The translations under genes were made by a program, and so were the position numbers. 64,000 nucleotides of DNA from Rhipidocladum racemiflorum (Eukaryota > Streptophyta > Magnoliopsida > Poales > Poaceae), in assembly GCA_036346355.1 (NCBI GenBank), contig CM070577.1, forward strand, positions 85,582,509 to 85,646,508, in the 5' to 3' direction. This document shows positions 54,546-64,000 of the stretch, piece by piece. How positions within the stretch are numbered: position 1 is the first letter of the stretch; every line of letters starts with the position of its first letter. Below the pieces are notes generated by a model. That model did not search any database. It was not told where the DNA came from and was given only the letters and a program-made list of their open reading frames with translations.

Positions 54546-55240
54546 AGCCCCTCGATCCTGAGGAGAGGATGAGGAGTGCGACCCTGCGCTCTCGCCAGAG
54601 TCCGAGGGAGGAGCCCCCCGTCTTGCACCCCCGCGGCGCTCGCGGAGGACACGACGCAGGTCACCGTCGCGCTGACGCCGCCTCTCGTCAAGGCGCGATC
54701 GAAGGTCTTCGCGGTTCCCCCTGGACTCGGGGGACTGGCGGAAGAAGCGAGTCACGTGCCCATCCCCTGCATGCAGGGGTTGCAACCAGACTCCTTCTCT
54801 GTCCCGGCCCTTGGTGCCGGGAGAAATTGTCGTGTGGCGGCTAGAACCCGGCGCGTCGGTTGCGCGGGCTCCCTGTCGCCTCATGTCGGAAGCCCCCGGC
54901 TGGGTCGCCGCTTCAACTTGTTGTTGAGCGGCATCCACCAGGTGGACGATATCCCGCAGCCAAGGAGTGGCCGGGGTATCGCCCCCCAGGGTCACCGGAG
55001 GATGATCGAGGAGGAACCGGGCCGCCTGAAGGCTTCGGCGGGGTGTCGCCCTCAGCGCCAAGCAGTTAGACGGTGACCCACAGGCGCGGAGCCAAGTGCA
55101 CCGCTCCGCGGCGGAGGGGCCGGTGGCCCGGCCCCTCTCCGAACATCGGGACCGGCTATGGGCGCCTCTTTCCTCAGGCGGATTGTCGCGCTTGGAATGC
55201 GATTCCGCCATGCGCATAAGCGCCCTACTCGCTGAGCCCG
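54545..55240 (-). pseudogene. Gypsy gag N-terminal part, truncated
   Basis: An open stretch contains MAESHSKRDNPPEERGAHSR, a hydrophobic-poor Arg/Gln-rich middle and EDLRSRLDERRRQRDGDLRR, typical of the disordered N-terminal gag of grass Gypsy elements. The capsid core and zinc knuckle are missing because a deletion joins it to RNase H. Confidence 0.55.
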
Positions 55241-55280
55241 AATCGGGAGTGAAAAAGAGTGGGCAATCTAACCACCAATA

Positions 55281-55298
55281 GCCCCTACTGGCGCGCCA
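55281..55298 (-). other. Gypsy primer binding site
   Basis: On the minus strand TGGCGCGCCAGTAGGGGC lies one base inside the 5' LTR. TGGCGC is the usual start of Gypsy primer sites. Confidence 0.75.
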
Positions 55299-55299
55299 C

Positions 55300-56251
55300 T
55301 GCCGGGCCAGATTAGCCAACAGGCACCTCCGAGACGGTGCTTATGAGGTTCCGACGGGGCTTTCGGCAATCGCCTCGGAAGGGAAGACGGTGACGATCCT
55401 GCACCGGAGGCTCAAACTAACGAGGGGATGCGGAGTTTTTACCCAGGTTCAGGCCCTCCGAGAGTAATAGCCCTAGTCCCGCTTTCTTGGTATTGCTTGT
55501 GCTCTTGCTAGAGAGGATGAAAACCTTACAGCTTTTCGAACCTCCTCTCCCATGCACCCCGGCTCCCTTTTATACTCGGGCTGACGGGGGCGCATGGGAG
55601 GCTTACACTGCCAGCCATCATCATTGCACTGCTACGGGCGTATTTAATGCGCCCGTCACTATTCTTATGTCACATTAATGTCGTCGCATCCGTCACAATC
55701 CCGCCAGGCCCCATGTCCACTAACGCCGCCTGCCTGGTCACGGGGTGAGGTGTAGTCGTGGACGTCTCCCATAGCCATGATGCGCTCGGGAAGGCGCGCG
55801 CCACGCTGCAGCTTTCATGCTTCCACATTTAATGCGCACGATTCGCATTTAATGTCCCTGATCTCGACAGGACTATCTCGGGGATGGTGCGCCAGTGGCC
55901 AGGACTGTACGCCACGTGACCACTGGGCGACCACTGCCGTCGCCTGGCCGCCTGGCTCAGACGCCACATGTCCGCTGGGCGATCTCCTTCTTGCCGTCGC
56001 CAGCGGCTCGGCTCAGACGCCACGTGTCCGCTGGGCGACGCTTTATCGTCGCCAATGCTTCGCTCAGACGCCACGCGGTCCGGCTGGCGATCACCTTTGC
56101 TGTCGCCACGCCTGCTCAGACGCCACGTGCCGGGCGACCACCGTATGGGTTTTTCTCTTGCCGTGGCAGTGGGCCCAAGCACGCCCTGGCTGCCGCTTGA
56201 TTCCTTTTTTAGCGCGGGGGAGCGGGTACCTTGGTGTAGAATACGCCGACA
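55300..56251 (-). repeat. Gypsy 5' LTR
   Basis: This is the 952-bp partner of the left LTR, ending GAATACGCCGACA. Its inner end is degraded (TGCCGGGCCAGATTAGCC against TGTCGGCGTACTAGCC). A minus-strand TATAAAAGGG word is near 55565-55574. Confidence 0.9.
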
Positions 56252-56256
56252 ACGGT

Positions 56257-56313
56257 TACATTCCCTTTCTTTCGAGATGAATTGGCAGAGCTCCTGCCAC
56301 TATTTAAAAAAAA
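56257..56313 (+). pseudogene. 3' tail of the LINE interrupted by the Gypsy element
   Basis: TGAATTGGCAGAGCTCCTGC followed by an A run continues the LINE at 44978-46773. The same tail closes the LINE at 20488. Confidence 0.8.
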
Positions 56314-56648
56314 AAATCTTTCTAAACTTAGGCATATTTAGAATGCATGAATTTTGCAGGAGACATTTCAATCGTGTAGGAATTCTGGAGTGGAGCCTTG
56401 CTCGATACAAATTTACTGGGCGGCTATTCAATTGTCACAAGAAGATAACTTGCTTATGTATCTTTTTTAGTTACACGATAACAATTGCCTCAAACTTTTC
56501 TAAGTAATTTTTTTGTTCAGTACATTTTAGTCTTACAGGCTGGGGGTTCAACTGCTCAAGCTAATGGTCTTAGAACCCGACCTTAATGATTAGAACCCGT
56601 TAGGAGTCCACTGGAAGTTGCTACTAGTTGCAAGAGTGAGGGCGCAAT
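56314..56648. other. Intergenic, nothing recognised
   Basis: AT-rich sequence with no supported feature. Confidence 0.4.
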
Positions 56649-56651
56649 CTA

Positions 56652-57056
56652 GGGTCCTGTTTGGAACGGTTTCAGCTTTGGCTTCTATTCTCTGGAAGCC
56701 AGAAGTTGTTCCAAACTGTTATATTTTTTGTAGCTAGAAGCCAGCAGTCCATTTGCACTAGAAAAAGCTGAAAATCGAAAGCTATTCTGAGGTAACTTCC
56801 TACGGTTTCTGTGGGTTGGGGTTATGACTTTACCACTAGAGTTTGAAGAAAATTACCCCATCCTATCAAGTATAAAATCCCAAACCGCAACCCACTCATC
56901 CTCATTCCCAACTCACATCCCTCACACCTAAAAGCTATACTAAAAATTCAAACTGACAAACACTAAACATCTTCAGCCCAGTCGTGCAACCCTTTAGCCA
57001 TGTAGCCCAACTAAAAGCTACTTTTTAGAAAAGCTCCAGCCATACCAAACAGGCCC
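56652..57056. mobile_element. Tourist-like MITE
   Basis: GGGTCCTGTTTGG mirrors the right end CCAAACAGGCCC, with CTA on both sides (56649-56651, 57057-57059). Length is 405 bp. Confidence 0.75.
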
Positions 57057-57359
57057 CTATGTTGCTCCGAGTAACTTGTTCATCGTGTAAAAAATAGTAA
57101 CACGAACTATGCATAAGCCTATTATTTTTTTACTTTTATGACTATGTAGCAGATCGACGATAGTTTAGTAGCAGCTTAAATAATAACTTGATATGTATTT
57201 GTGCTTATAGCAAAATCATCTAGGACAAACTATTTATTAGTTTTCATTGCGAAAATGTAGAACAATAAAGGGGTTAACTTGCAACCTCCGAGTCGAAAAT
57301 AAGCAATTCGCACCTGCTCTTTCATTTGTGGTACACCAAAGTGCACCATGTTCGATGTA

Positions 57360-57512
57360 AGGGCGGAACCAGACCTCCGGCTGTTCGGGTCATGGTTTGA
57401 GGTCTAGGATGAAAAATCCATAAAGAATCTCTTGAAAAAAATACTAAAAATATAGATCGACCCAAGAATAACTGGTCCAGCCTGAGGTTTAGGACATGGT
57501 TGGCTTCGCCAG
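57360..57512. mobile_element. hAT MITE, 153 bp
   Basis: AGGGCGGAACCAG and GGCTTCGCCAG are degenerate mirror ends. The flanks TCGATGTA (57352-57359) and TGGATGTA (57513-57520) form an 8-bp target duplication with one change. The body resembles 38841-39007 (GGTTT..AGG, GGTCCAGCC words). Confidence 0.75.
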
Positions 57513-57974
57513 TGGATGTAACTATGCTCTCACAATAGAAAAAGCTAAGTTGAAAATGTTTGAATTTTATGTGAAAGTTAGGTATTCGAAAATAAAATGT
57601 AAACCACGTCAGGCAATAGGTGGATTCTTTTGAATATAATTTTCTGGAGCTCGGCTCAAATAAAAGCAGTAAACACATCAAGTGGCGGGACCCATGATTA
57701 AAATCACACTTGTTAGCCAGCCAGACCACCAATTGGTTGAAACCTCATATACTCCTAATCAGCCTCGCCCTCATATAACAACAACATAGTTCAATATAAT
57801 ATCCGTTTACTTGCAAGCTGAGAGCATCGCAACCGTCCATGGCTGAACCGAGCGTCCAGATCCCTTCCCCAAACAACCAGAAAGTTGCCAAGCCAAGCCA
57901 CACGCTCTCTTTCCCAATCCCCATCACAAGCGGCGGTGTGACACCCACGACGGCGAGTTGGAAGCTCTCTCGCC

Positions 57975-58337
57975 ATGCAAGTTTTCCTACTGTCTTCTAC
58001 TATTGCCTCTACCAAACAAGGAATCCATCCTCGCATGACATTGCTTTTGATCTCCTTTTGCTCTTTGCAAAGATTAGCCATCAGCCACGGGGACGAGAGC
58101 CTAATTGTGGCTAATGGCAATTACACCGACGACGGGCTTGTGCAGGCCTTAGCGTTGGTTACCTTCGTCGTTGGTCGGGATATGGTTCGGTGGCCACGCA
58201 AGCATTGCGGTAGCCGATGTCCTCCCCCCGGAGTGCCTATCCAAGTCCGTGCCAATCACAACATCTGCTATCGTGCGATCATGGTCGTTAATCGTGGGGC
58301 AGATATTCCTGTAGATCTCGTGGTTGGGCAGGGTTAG
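57975..58337 (+). CDS. Hypothetical 120-residue open frame
   Basis: An ATG-started frame (MQVFLLSSTIASTKQGIHPR) has a hydrophobic segment near residues 20-35 and ends before the MITE at 58394. No family, splice site or promoter supports it, and a second overlapping frame (57839-58114) is equally open. It may be chance in GC-moderate intergenic DNA. Confidence 0.15.
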   Translation: MQVFLLSSTIASTKQGIHPRMTLLLISFCSLQRLAISHGDESLIVANGNYTDDGLVQALALVTFVVGRDMVRWPRKHCGSRCPPPGVPIQVRANHNICYRAIMVVNRGADIPVDLVVGQG

Positions 58338-58393
58338 GGTTAGATAAGGCAAACCAACTGGCTGGCTTCTCAGTTTTTATACAAGTTATATTA

Positions 58394-58648
58394 GACTATC
58401 TCCAGCGGGTTCCCGTCCCCTCCAAATCCCTTCGCGAACAGATCCCAAGTGCTCCAACGGATTCCCCTCACGATTCCCTTCAGAAGGGATTTGTACAGTG
58501 AATCCCTATAGAAAGGGATTCTCTCTCTAATCCCAGAGAGAAATCCCTTCGAAGGGATGCTGTTGGAGATGATAGGAAATAAAGGAAATGAAAGTGGGGA
58601 AGGGAATAGGAAAGGGAATGGAATAAAAGGAAATTGCTGGAGATAGTC
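58394..58648. mobile_element. MITE with GACTATCTCCAGC ends
   Basis: GACTATCTCCAGC mirrors GCTGGAGATAGTC exactly, flanked by TTA and TCA, a likely 3-bp target duplication with one change. The body has GAAGGGAT words in both orientations. It lies about 690 bp before the PWR-like start codon. Confidence 0.85.
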
Positions 58649-59336
58649 TCAACATGAAAAGCGCTTCTGCTCTTGCCGATTTCATTTCCCTCCTCTCTTC
58701 TTTTTAATTCTTTTCGTTTAAATAAAAAATATGGTTATTTTAATTCGAATTTCGGAAGATTTGTTTTTTCTTTTCTGGGGGAGCGGGGGGCGCGCGGACG
58801 CGAGGGCTGCGAATCAAACTGAATTAAGGCCCGGTTGAGTCCGCTTTATCGGCTCACGTAGCCACAGCCTTCGTTTCCTTCCTCTCACCGTCTTCCCCCA
58901 CCTCCCCCCCTCTCTTCCCCTTCCCTCCTCCCTCCCCACCCCCACCGCCTCCGCCTCCTCCCTCTCCGCAGATCAGCGCACGTCAGCCTCCTGCCTCACT
59001 GCGGCTCTGGCGCCGCCTCGATTGTCTTGGTCCTCACCGGTGCGCAACGGCCTGCTCCTCCTATTCCTCCGTCTCGAGGGCCCAACGCCCTGCGCGCTTT
59101 GATACCCTGCGCCGCCTCCACGGGGGAAGGTAAGCCGTAGCCTTCTGAATCCGTCTCGCCGCCGGCCGGTCTCCGACGTGGAGTTTTTCCTGACAGGTGT
59201 GCGCGTGCGTTTTCGTGTAACCCCCGGGTAGGAGGTCAGGGGCGCTGCGGAGTTGGCTTCGCCCCGCGTATGTGATTTGCGGCGGCGGCCGGAGCTGGGG
59301 GCAGGCGCCGCTGGGACGACGACAACGACGCCGTGG

Positions 59337-62300
59337 ATGCCTCCTCCCCCGCCGGATCGAAGGGACTTTTTGTACAGGGACGGCCGCAGGTTCGACGCCG
59401 GCGGAGACCCCCTTCCGCCGGCCGCCCCCACGCCGCCGCGGTGGCGCGACTCACCGTACCATCCGCCGCCACCACCCCTCCGTGACCACACGCGAGCCTC
59501 ACCTCGCCGTATGCCGTCGTCGGCTTCCTCAGGTAGGACTCTCCCTTACAAATCCTCAGATCTGATGCGGCCGCCACCTCCGCCGCCGTGGCTGGCTTCC
59601 TCTGCCCAGCTAATTCCCCCGAACCACCCTGTTGTTTCAGAAGGTTATTACCGACAGGGCGGCGGTGCATACGAGCGCTCCTACCCTGATGAGCCGCTCG
59701 GTTACACGCCCTCGCGCTCTGACCGCTACTGGCAGGACGACGACGGCGGCGGTTATAAGGGTTTCGGCCGGTATGGCGGCGGCGGCGGCCGGAGGGACGG
59801 CCGTGACATGCGGGGGTCCTACCGGAGGTCCCCGTTTAGGAGTTGTGGAGGCGAATTCTCCAGAAGCCACCAAGAGCACCCGCCTCCACCGGTGAGGAGG
59901 TCTCCTCTGAGGTCAGTTGCTGTGCCGATCTGTTACGACCCTCCTGGTGATAGGGCTGATAGGGGGGATAGGGACCACCACCTGCGGGTGACGCCTTGGC
60001 GGCCACTGCGGCGGAGGGAGAGCAGATCTGATGCTGCAGATGCAGCTGGTGCTGGACCTATGTCTGTTAGTCAGACCACTGCAGTGGCAGCGGCCTCAGA
60101 GAAGGAGGTTCCAGCTCAGTCTCTGGCTGTGGCGACTCCTCAGATGGCTGAGGATGAGGCACCAAGGAAGAAGGCGCGGCTTGGATGGGGGCAAGGCTTG
60201 GCCAAGTATGAGAAGCAGAAGGTGCAAGGTTCTGCAGAGCCTGCTGAAGCTGTTGCTGATGGAAGCCTGGCTGATGCTGAACATAAGGCAGGTGTGCCTG
60301 CACCTGCTTCTGTACTATGTGCATCTCCGGTGATATGCCCATCACCTGCACCACCATTTACTTCTTCTCCAGGTATGAGACTCATTTTGGACCTTGCTTT
60401 CCTTGCTGTAGCTTAGTTGTTTTCACTTTTGCTCCCCCCCTTTGGTTCTCTCATTCATGTTCTTCTGTAAGGGGACTAGTTGGTTTCATTAATTCTTTTC
60501 TCTGTTAATCTAGTGCGTAAGATAACATTGCATGGAATTATTGGAGAGAAATTGATAGACATTGGGATATTTGAAAATGAGTTTTGCTTGAACTTCATAC
60601 ATGTGCCATGGGATAACATTGTGTTCTATTCATTGTAACAATTAACAAAACGGAATTGCTAGAAATTTGTCGAATGATTTTTTTGGGATATTAATATTAC
60701 TTGAATTTCTAACCTTTAGATTTGCATCATGATTCGTGTGCCCGTCCAGGCGTCCACCTCTATATCCATCTTCGTCTCCAGCGAGGCTCCGATGAGCTTT
60801 AGGATCGGGGTTACCTGGATTAGGGTTAGGGTTTAGGGTTCATCGGGGACCGGATTTAGAGGGAGGCCAGGGCGGTGGGAGGACTGGCGAGGTGATGGGG
60901 ACGCCGTGGGCTTTGGGGAGGGCGGTGGAGGTCGGCGGGGACGATAAGAACAAGGACTATTAGGAGGCGATGGCGGGTCCAGCAGCTACTGCCGCCAGAG
61001 ACGGGGAAAAAGAAGGGCGGGGTAGGGGAGATGGAGACCGGCGAGGCGGGAGAGGAGGTGGTGAGTGGCAGTGACAGCGGGAAATGATGAAGCGGGCAGT
61101 GGCACCTACGGGGAGGAGTCGCAGAAGGGCCTTGCCATTGTCGGTGGCGTGGTGGCGGTGGGGCAGTGGCGCGTCAGTGGGGGTGCGATCGGGAGGCGGA
61201 GTGTGGCAGGCTGGAGTTGGGTGGGGTTAGGGCTGGTAGATCCAATCCGACGGTCCAAAAAAACGAATGACTTTGTAGATAAAATCAGTCAATTGTTTTC
61301 AATGATGTATAGATAGACCCTTAACGAAAGTTATCCTTGAATTTGCATTGGTCATGTTCACAGTATCTCCTTTCCATCCACTATTACTTTACTTTGATTT
61401 GAATCTGCTTGGACACCTTGTCAATTTAGTTAAAAATCTATGCGGTTGCAACTGTATATTACTATATTAGTCCTGTTGTACCTTGGACTTGTTTAGTGAT
61501 CATGTTATTGTGTAAGATACTTAATATCTTGATGGAAGTAAGTTTGGAGAGGCCATACATGTCAAATGTCTTAACCGCCGATTTCCCTTACATGTTCAAT
61601 TGCAGTCCCTGAAGATAAATCCTGTGAACTGACGACAAATACGGTCACGGAGTCCAATAAATATGTCCCTGGGGCTGAGGTTCAGCCTTGCGACTGTGGT
61701 GTCCCCATTAAGTTGAATCATCTTGATGGTGACCCAATTGGTGCCCTTGCAAACGTCCTTGCTGAACTGCTGCATCATGAGGATTCCTATTCTGGTGATT
61801 CGAAAAGACTGACCAGTACGAGTAAGTTATTGCTACTGAAGGAAAGCATTACAAAGAAGCTCGAAAAGACTGAACTTGAGATTGATTCACTGGAAGGTGA
61901 ACTTAAATCAGTGAATACTGAATCTGGGAATAGAGCTCTTAAAGGTTCTCCCTCAGTAGTTACTTGTGCACAAAATCCTTCACCCTCTAATGTGTCATCA
62001 AAAGTTCCTGTCAGCACCTGTGAAACAACGTCTCCTGTGAAAGAGCAAGGGGAGCTCACCCCTTCTCCCAAGATTACTGTGGAGCAGGATGCGGAGCTGA
62101 TGGAAGTTGAGACAGCTCCCGTTCACAATGTAAAAACAATTTCTTCAGAAGAGAGTGTTGCTTGTCTTGGAGTTGCTGACGCTCAGATCTCTGCAGCTGC
62201 TGATATTGTTCCATTGAAGTCTTTGGAAGGAATTGGATCTCAAATTAAAGTTGACAGTGAGAGGCAGGAAGCTAGTTCATGTCATGATAATGTTAATTCC

Positions 62301-64000
62301 ATGAAAGCAGATGGCAGCGATGACTTATCAATGAGGCCCTGCTCATACCGTGATGATAATTATAATTTAATTCCTTCAATTATAGCTGAGAACAATGATA
62401 TAGCCAAAGAAGCTTCTGAATTGTTATTTAAACCTTTGTCTGCTGATCGACCCCATCTTGATTTATTGGCATCGAGTCATGTTTCTAGTCAAAGAAAGAA
62501 TGACCTGATTATAAAAGAGAAGCTTGTCATACGAAAAAAAAGTCTAAGATTCAAAGAGCAAATTCTTACATTTAAGTTCAAGGTACTGCGTCACCTGTGG
62601 AAAGAGGATGTCCGGCTCCTTTCTGCGAGAAAGCAGCGCTCAAAGTCTAATAAGCGCATTGATCAGAGCAACCGTGCATCCCAGGGTGTATCGCAGAGGC
62701 AGCGCTTCTCTAATCGCTCCCGATTGGCCATGTCTGGTTAGTATTACATTTTACTAATTCAGAAAGTACAATATGCCTTGATTTGCATTTTAATTATTAT
62801 GCGATGCTGCCCTTTGACCTATTATTAGTTTGATGTGATGCCAAATTATGAACTCCCATGAAGTTGCAATGATTGATTGTCAACATCCTTAGCAACACTT
62901 TGTACCAGTATTGTTTACATAACAGGCTCTGCATGCTGTGCATAGCTTGATATTGTTAGATTTTGCTAATTTACATCCTACCTTTCTGGGTTTGAAATTT
63001 GAGCAAAATTTTACTTGTTGAAGTTATCTTTGTCGCACAAAAAAAAACATTATGATTGACAAATCCTCAGCAAGGATATGTGATCTTATGTAGCAGTTTT
63101 AGCTGCTTTATCGACCTTTGGAATGACTTGCGAGAATTGGAGTCAGTTGTATAAATTCCAGTGAGAATAGCTGTACCATAAGATTGTGTCATTGAAGCGT
63201 ACTTCCCATTTCATGTTATTTATCAGTTATCAAGCCCATTGCAAATGTTTGGGAATACTAAATCCTGCTCATTAATTTTCTGAAGTATGAAATTCTGTCG
63301 TAATATCTACCCATGGATAAGTTGGGTTTAAAGCATGTTGCAATTTTAACATGCGCCTACTGTTTTACTGCAGTAGGCCTGAATGCCGGCATAAAGGATG
63401 GTTGAATGGCAGGAGGTCAATACACTAGACATTTTGGCAGGAAAAAAAACTGAAGTAGATGTTTGTTTTTTGTTGTTGCTATATCAATTGCTGGAATATT
63501 TCCTTTTGTTTTCTTTGCAAGCTACATGAGCATGTCCATAATGAATATACTTTTGCTTGCTGCTATTGTTATACTTATGGTTTTGTTCTATCTTAGCTGC
63601 TGTTACATGTTTTTGCCCTCTGAACCCTATTTGACTGCTCTTGTTTTTATTTTGCAGCTGGTAATTTAAATACATTTCCTATCACGGAAATATCAGATGT
63701 TGCAAACAAGTTGTTTTCAGAATTTCAGGTTAAGCGCTGCAGAAATTACTTGAAAATGCCAACAATGTTTATAGATGAAAAAGAGAAGGCAGATGCAAGG
63801 TTCATCAGCAAGAATGCCTTAATTGAGGATCCTGTTTCAGTTGAGATGGAGCGGGCTATGATAAATCCATGGTCTCAGGATGAGAAGGAAATTTTTATGG
63901 AGATGCTTGCTAGATTTGGCAAGGAATTCTCCAAAATCTCCAGTTTCCTTCAGCACAAGACAACTGCTGATTGTGTTGAGTTCTACTACAAGCACCACAA
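59337..64000 (+). CDS. PWR-like: SANT-domain transcriptional corepressor, POWERDRESS (PWR)/NCOR-like, 3' truncated by the window
   Basis: Arabidopsis PWR is a nuclear SANT protein that works with histone deacetylase HDA9. Exons 59337-59532, 59641-60372, 61606-62736 and 63658 to beyond 64000 join in frame with GT/AG borders to about 800 residues so far. The N-terminus is Pro/Arg/Gly-rich with the RRDFLYRDGRRFD and PRWRDSPYH words, then RGG-like stretches and KKARLGWGQGLAKYEKQK. Exon 3 has CDCGVPIKLNHLDGDPIGA and a coiled coil at about residues 384-412 (KESITKKLEKTELEIDSLEG). Exon 4 contains NALIEDPVSVEMERAMINPW followed by the first SANT domain (about 755 onward: DEKEIFMEMLARFGKEFSKI, then HKTTADCVEFYYKHHK). 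The start is the first ATG of the long frame. Intron 1 is 108 nt, divisible by three and stop-free, so it could be retained. Intron 2 holds a GC-rich insert. The gene appears intact. Confidence 0.85.
60740..61320. other. GC-rich insert in PWR-like intron 2
   Basis: The intron is AT-rich except for this GGC/GGT-rich block of about 550 bp, which includes GGATTAGGGTTAGGGTTTAG near 60821. It has open frames without known features. It looks like a transposon-borne gene fragment, but terminal repeats were not found. Confidence 0.4.

Larger units (their letters stand above)
46774..56251 (-). mobile_element. Ty3/Gypsy retrotransposon, Tat-lineage-like, internally deleted
   Basis: It is flanked by the perfect 5-bp target duplication ACGGT (46769-46773, 56252-56256). 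The left LTR is 46774-49421 (including a 1.7-kb hAT insert) and the right LTR is 55300-56251. The element reads on the minus strand: primer site at 55298-55281, gag part, RNase H, integrase, then an antisense ORF before the 3' LTR. Protease and reverse transcriptase are absent: gag runs directly into RNase H near 54540. RNase H plus integrase order, the FKATNNVAEYEA motif and an antisense ORF of the putative gypsy type transposon family are features of Tat-lineage elements of plants. All coding parts are frame-broken. Confidence 0.9.

Noticed and set aside
1..64000. A novel defence, biosynthetic or toxin system
   Set aside because: All recognisable genes are ordinary plant housekeeping or regulatory genes, and the remainder is transposon-derived.

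Overview
The window is plant nuclear DNA, most likely from a grass (Poaceae). The reasons are spliced GC-rich 5' exons followed by AT-rich introns, plant-specific gene families (HCF106/TatB, an SPL11-clade U-box protein, a POWERDRESS-type SANT protein, a plant PI-PLC), and a dense load of grass-type Tourist, Stowaway and hAT miniature elements. No species can be named from the sequence.

Genes. Four genes look real, and their splice sites give exact open frames: a small zinc-ribbon protein of the At4g08330 type (23646-24202, +), HCF106/TatB (27920-30531, +, six exons, 256 aa), an ARM-repeat U-box E3 ligase (33395-37447, +, four exons, 607 aa), and the 5' two thirds or so of a PWR-like SANT corepressor gene that runs off the right edge (59337-64000, +). 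A fifth gene, a phosphoinositide-specific phospholipase C on the minus strand (7536-1499), keeps its TATA box, EF-hand-like exon, Y-domain exons and C2 exons. It has lost most of the catalytic X domain and has several frame lesions, so it is called a pseudogene.

Mobile DNA, left to right. The PLC introns are filled with MITEs (1.8-6.4 kb). A Copia LTR element at 9206-14506 has 227-bp LTRs with one visible difference but a frameshifted gag-pol. A Stowaway MITE sits inside another copy of its own family (15.5-16.1 kb), and a hAT MITE sits inside a Tourist MITE (16.46-17.17 kb). A 2.6-kb solo LTR with a perfect target duplication covers 17188-19813. LINE 3' fragments lie at 0.2, 20 and 45-46.7 kb. 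Several hAT non-autonomous elements have readable 8-bp target duplications (16.5, 27.4, 37.9, 38.8, 39.6, 40.0, 57.4 kb). A Tat-lineage-like Gypsy derivative (46774-56251) lacks protease and reverse transcriptase but keeps a gag part, RNase H, integrase and a long antisense ORF with its own TATA box. It is inserted into the 3' end of a LINE and is itself hit by a 1.7-kb hAT element.

The genes do not form an operon or pathway. HCF106 acts in thylakoid twin-arginine import, the U-box protein in ubiquitination, and the PWR-like protein probably in histone-deacetylase corepression. No new defence or biosynthetic system is visible. The most interesting material is the catalytically gutted PLC, the order of nested transposons that can be read from target duplications, a hairpin MITE abutting a core promoter, the in-frame 108-nt intron of the PWR-like gene, and the conflict between near-identical LTRs and frame-broken coding regions.
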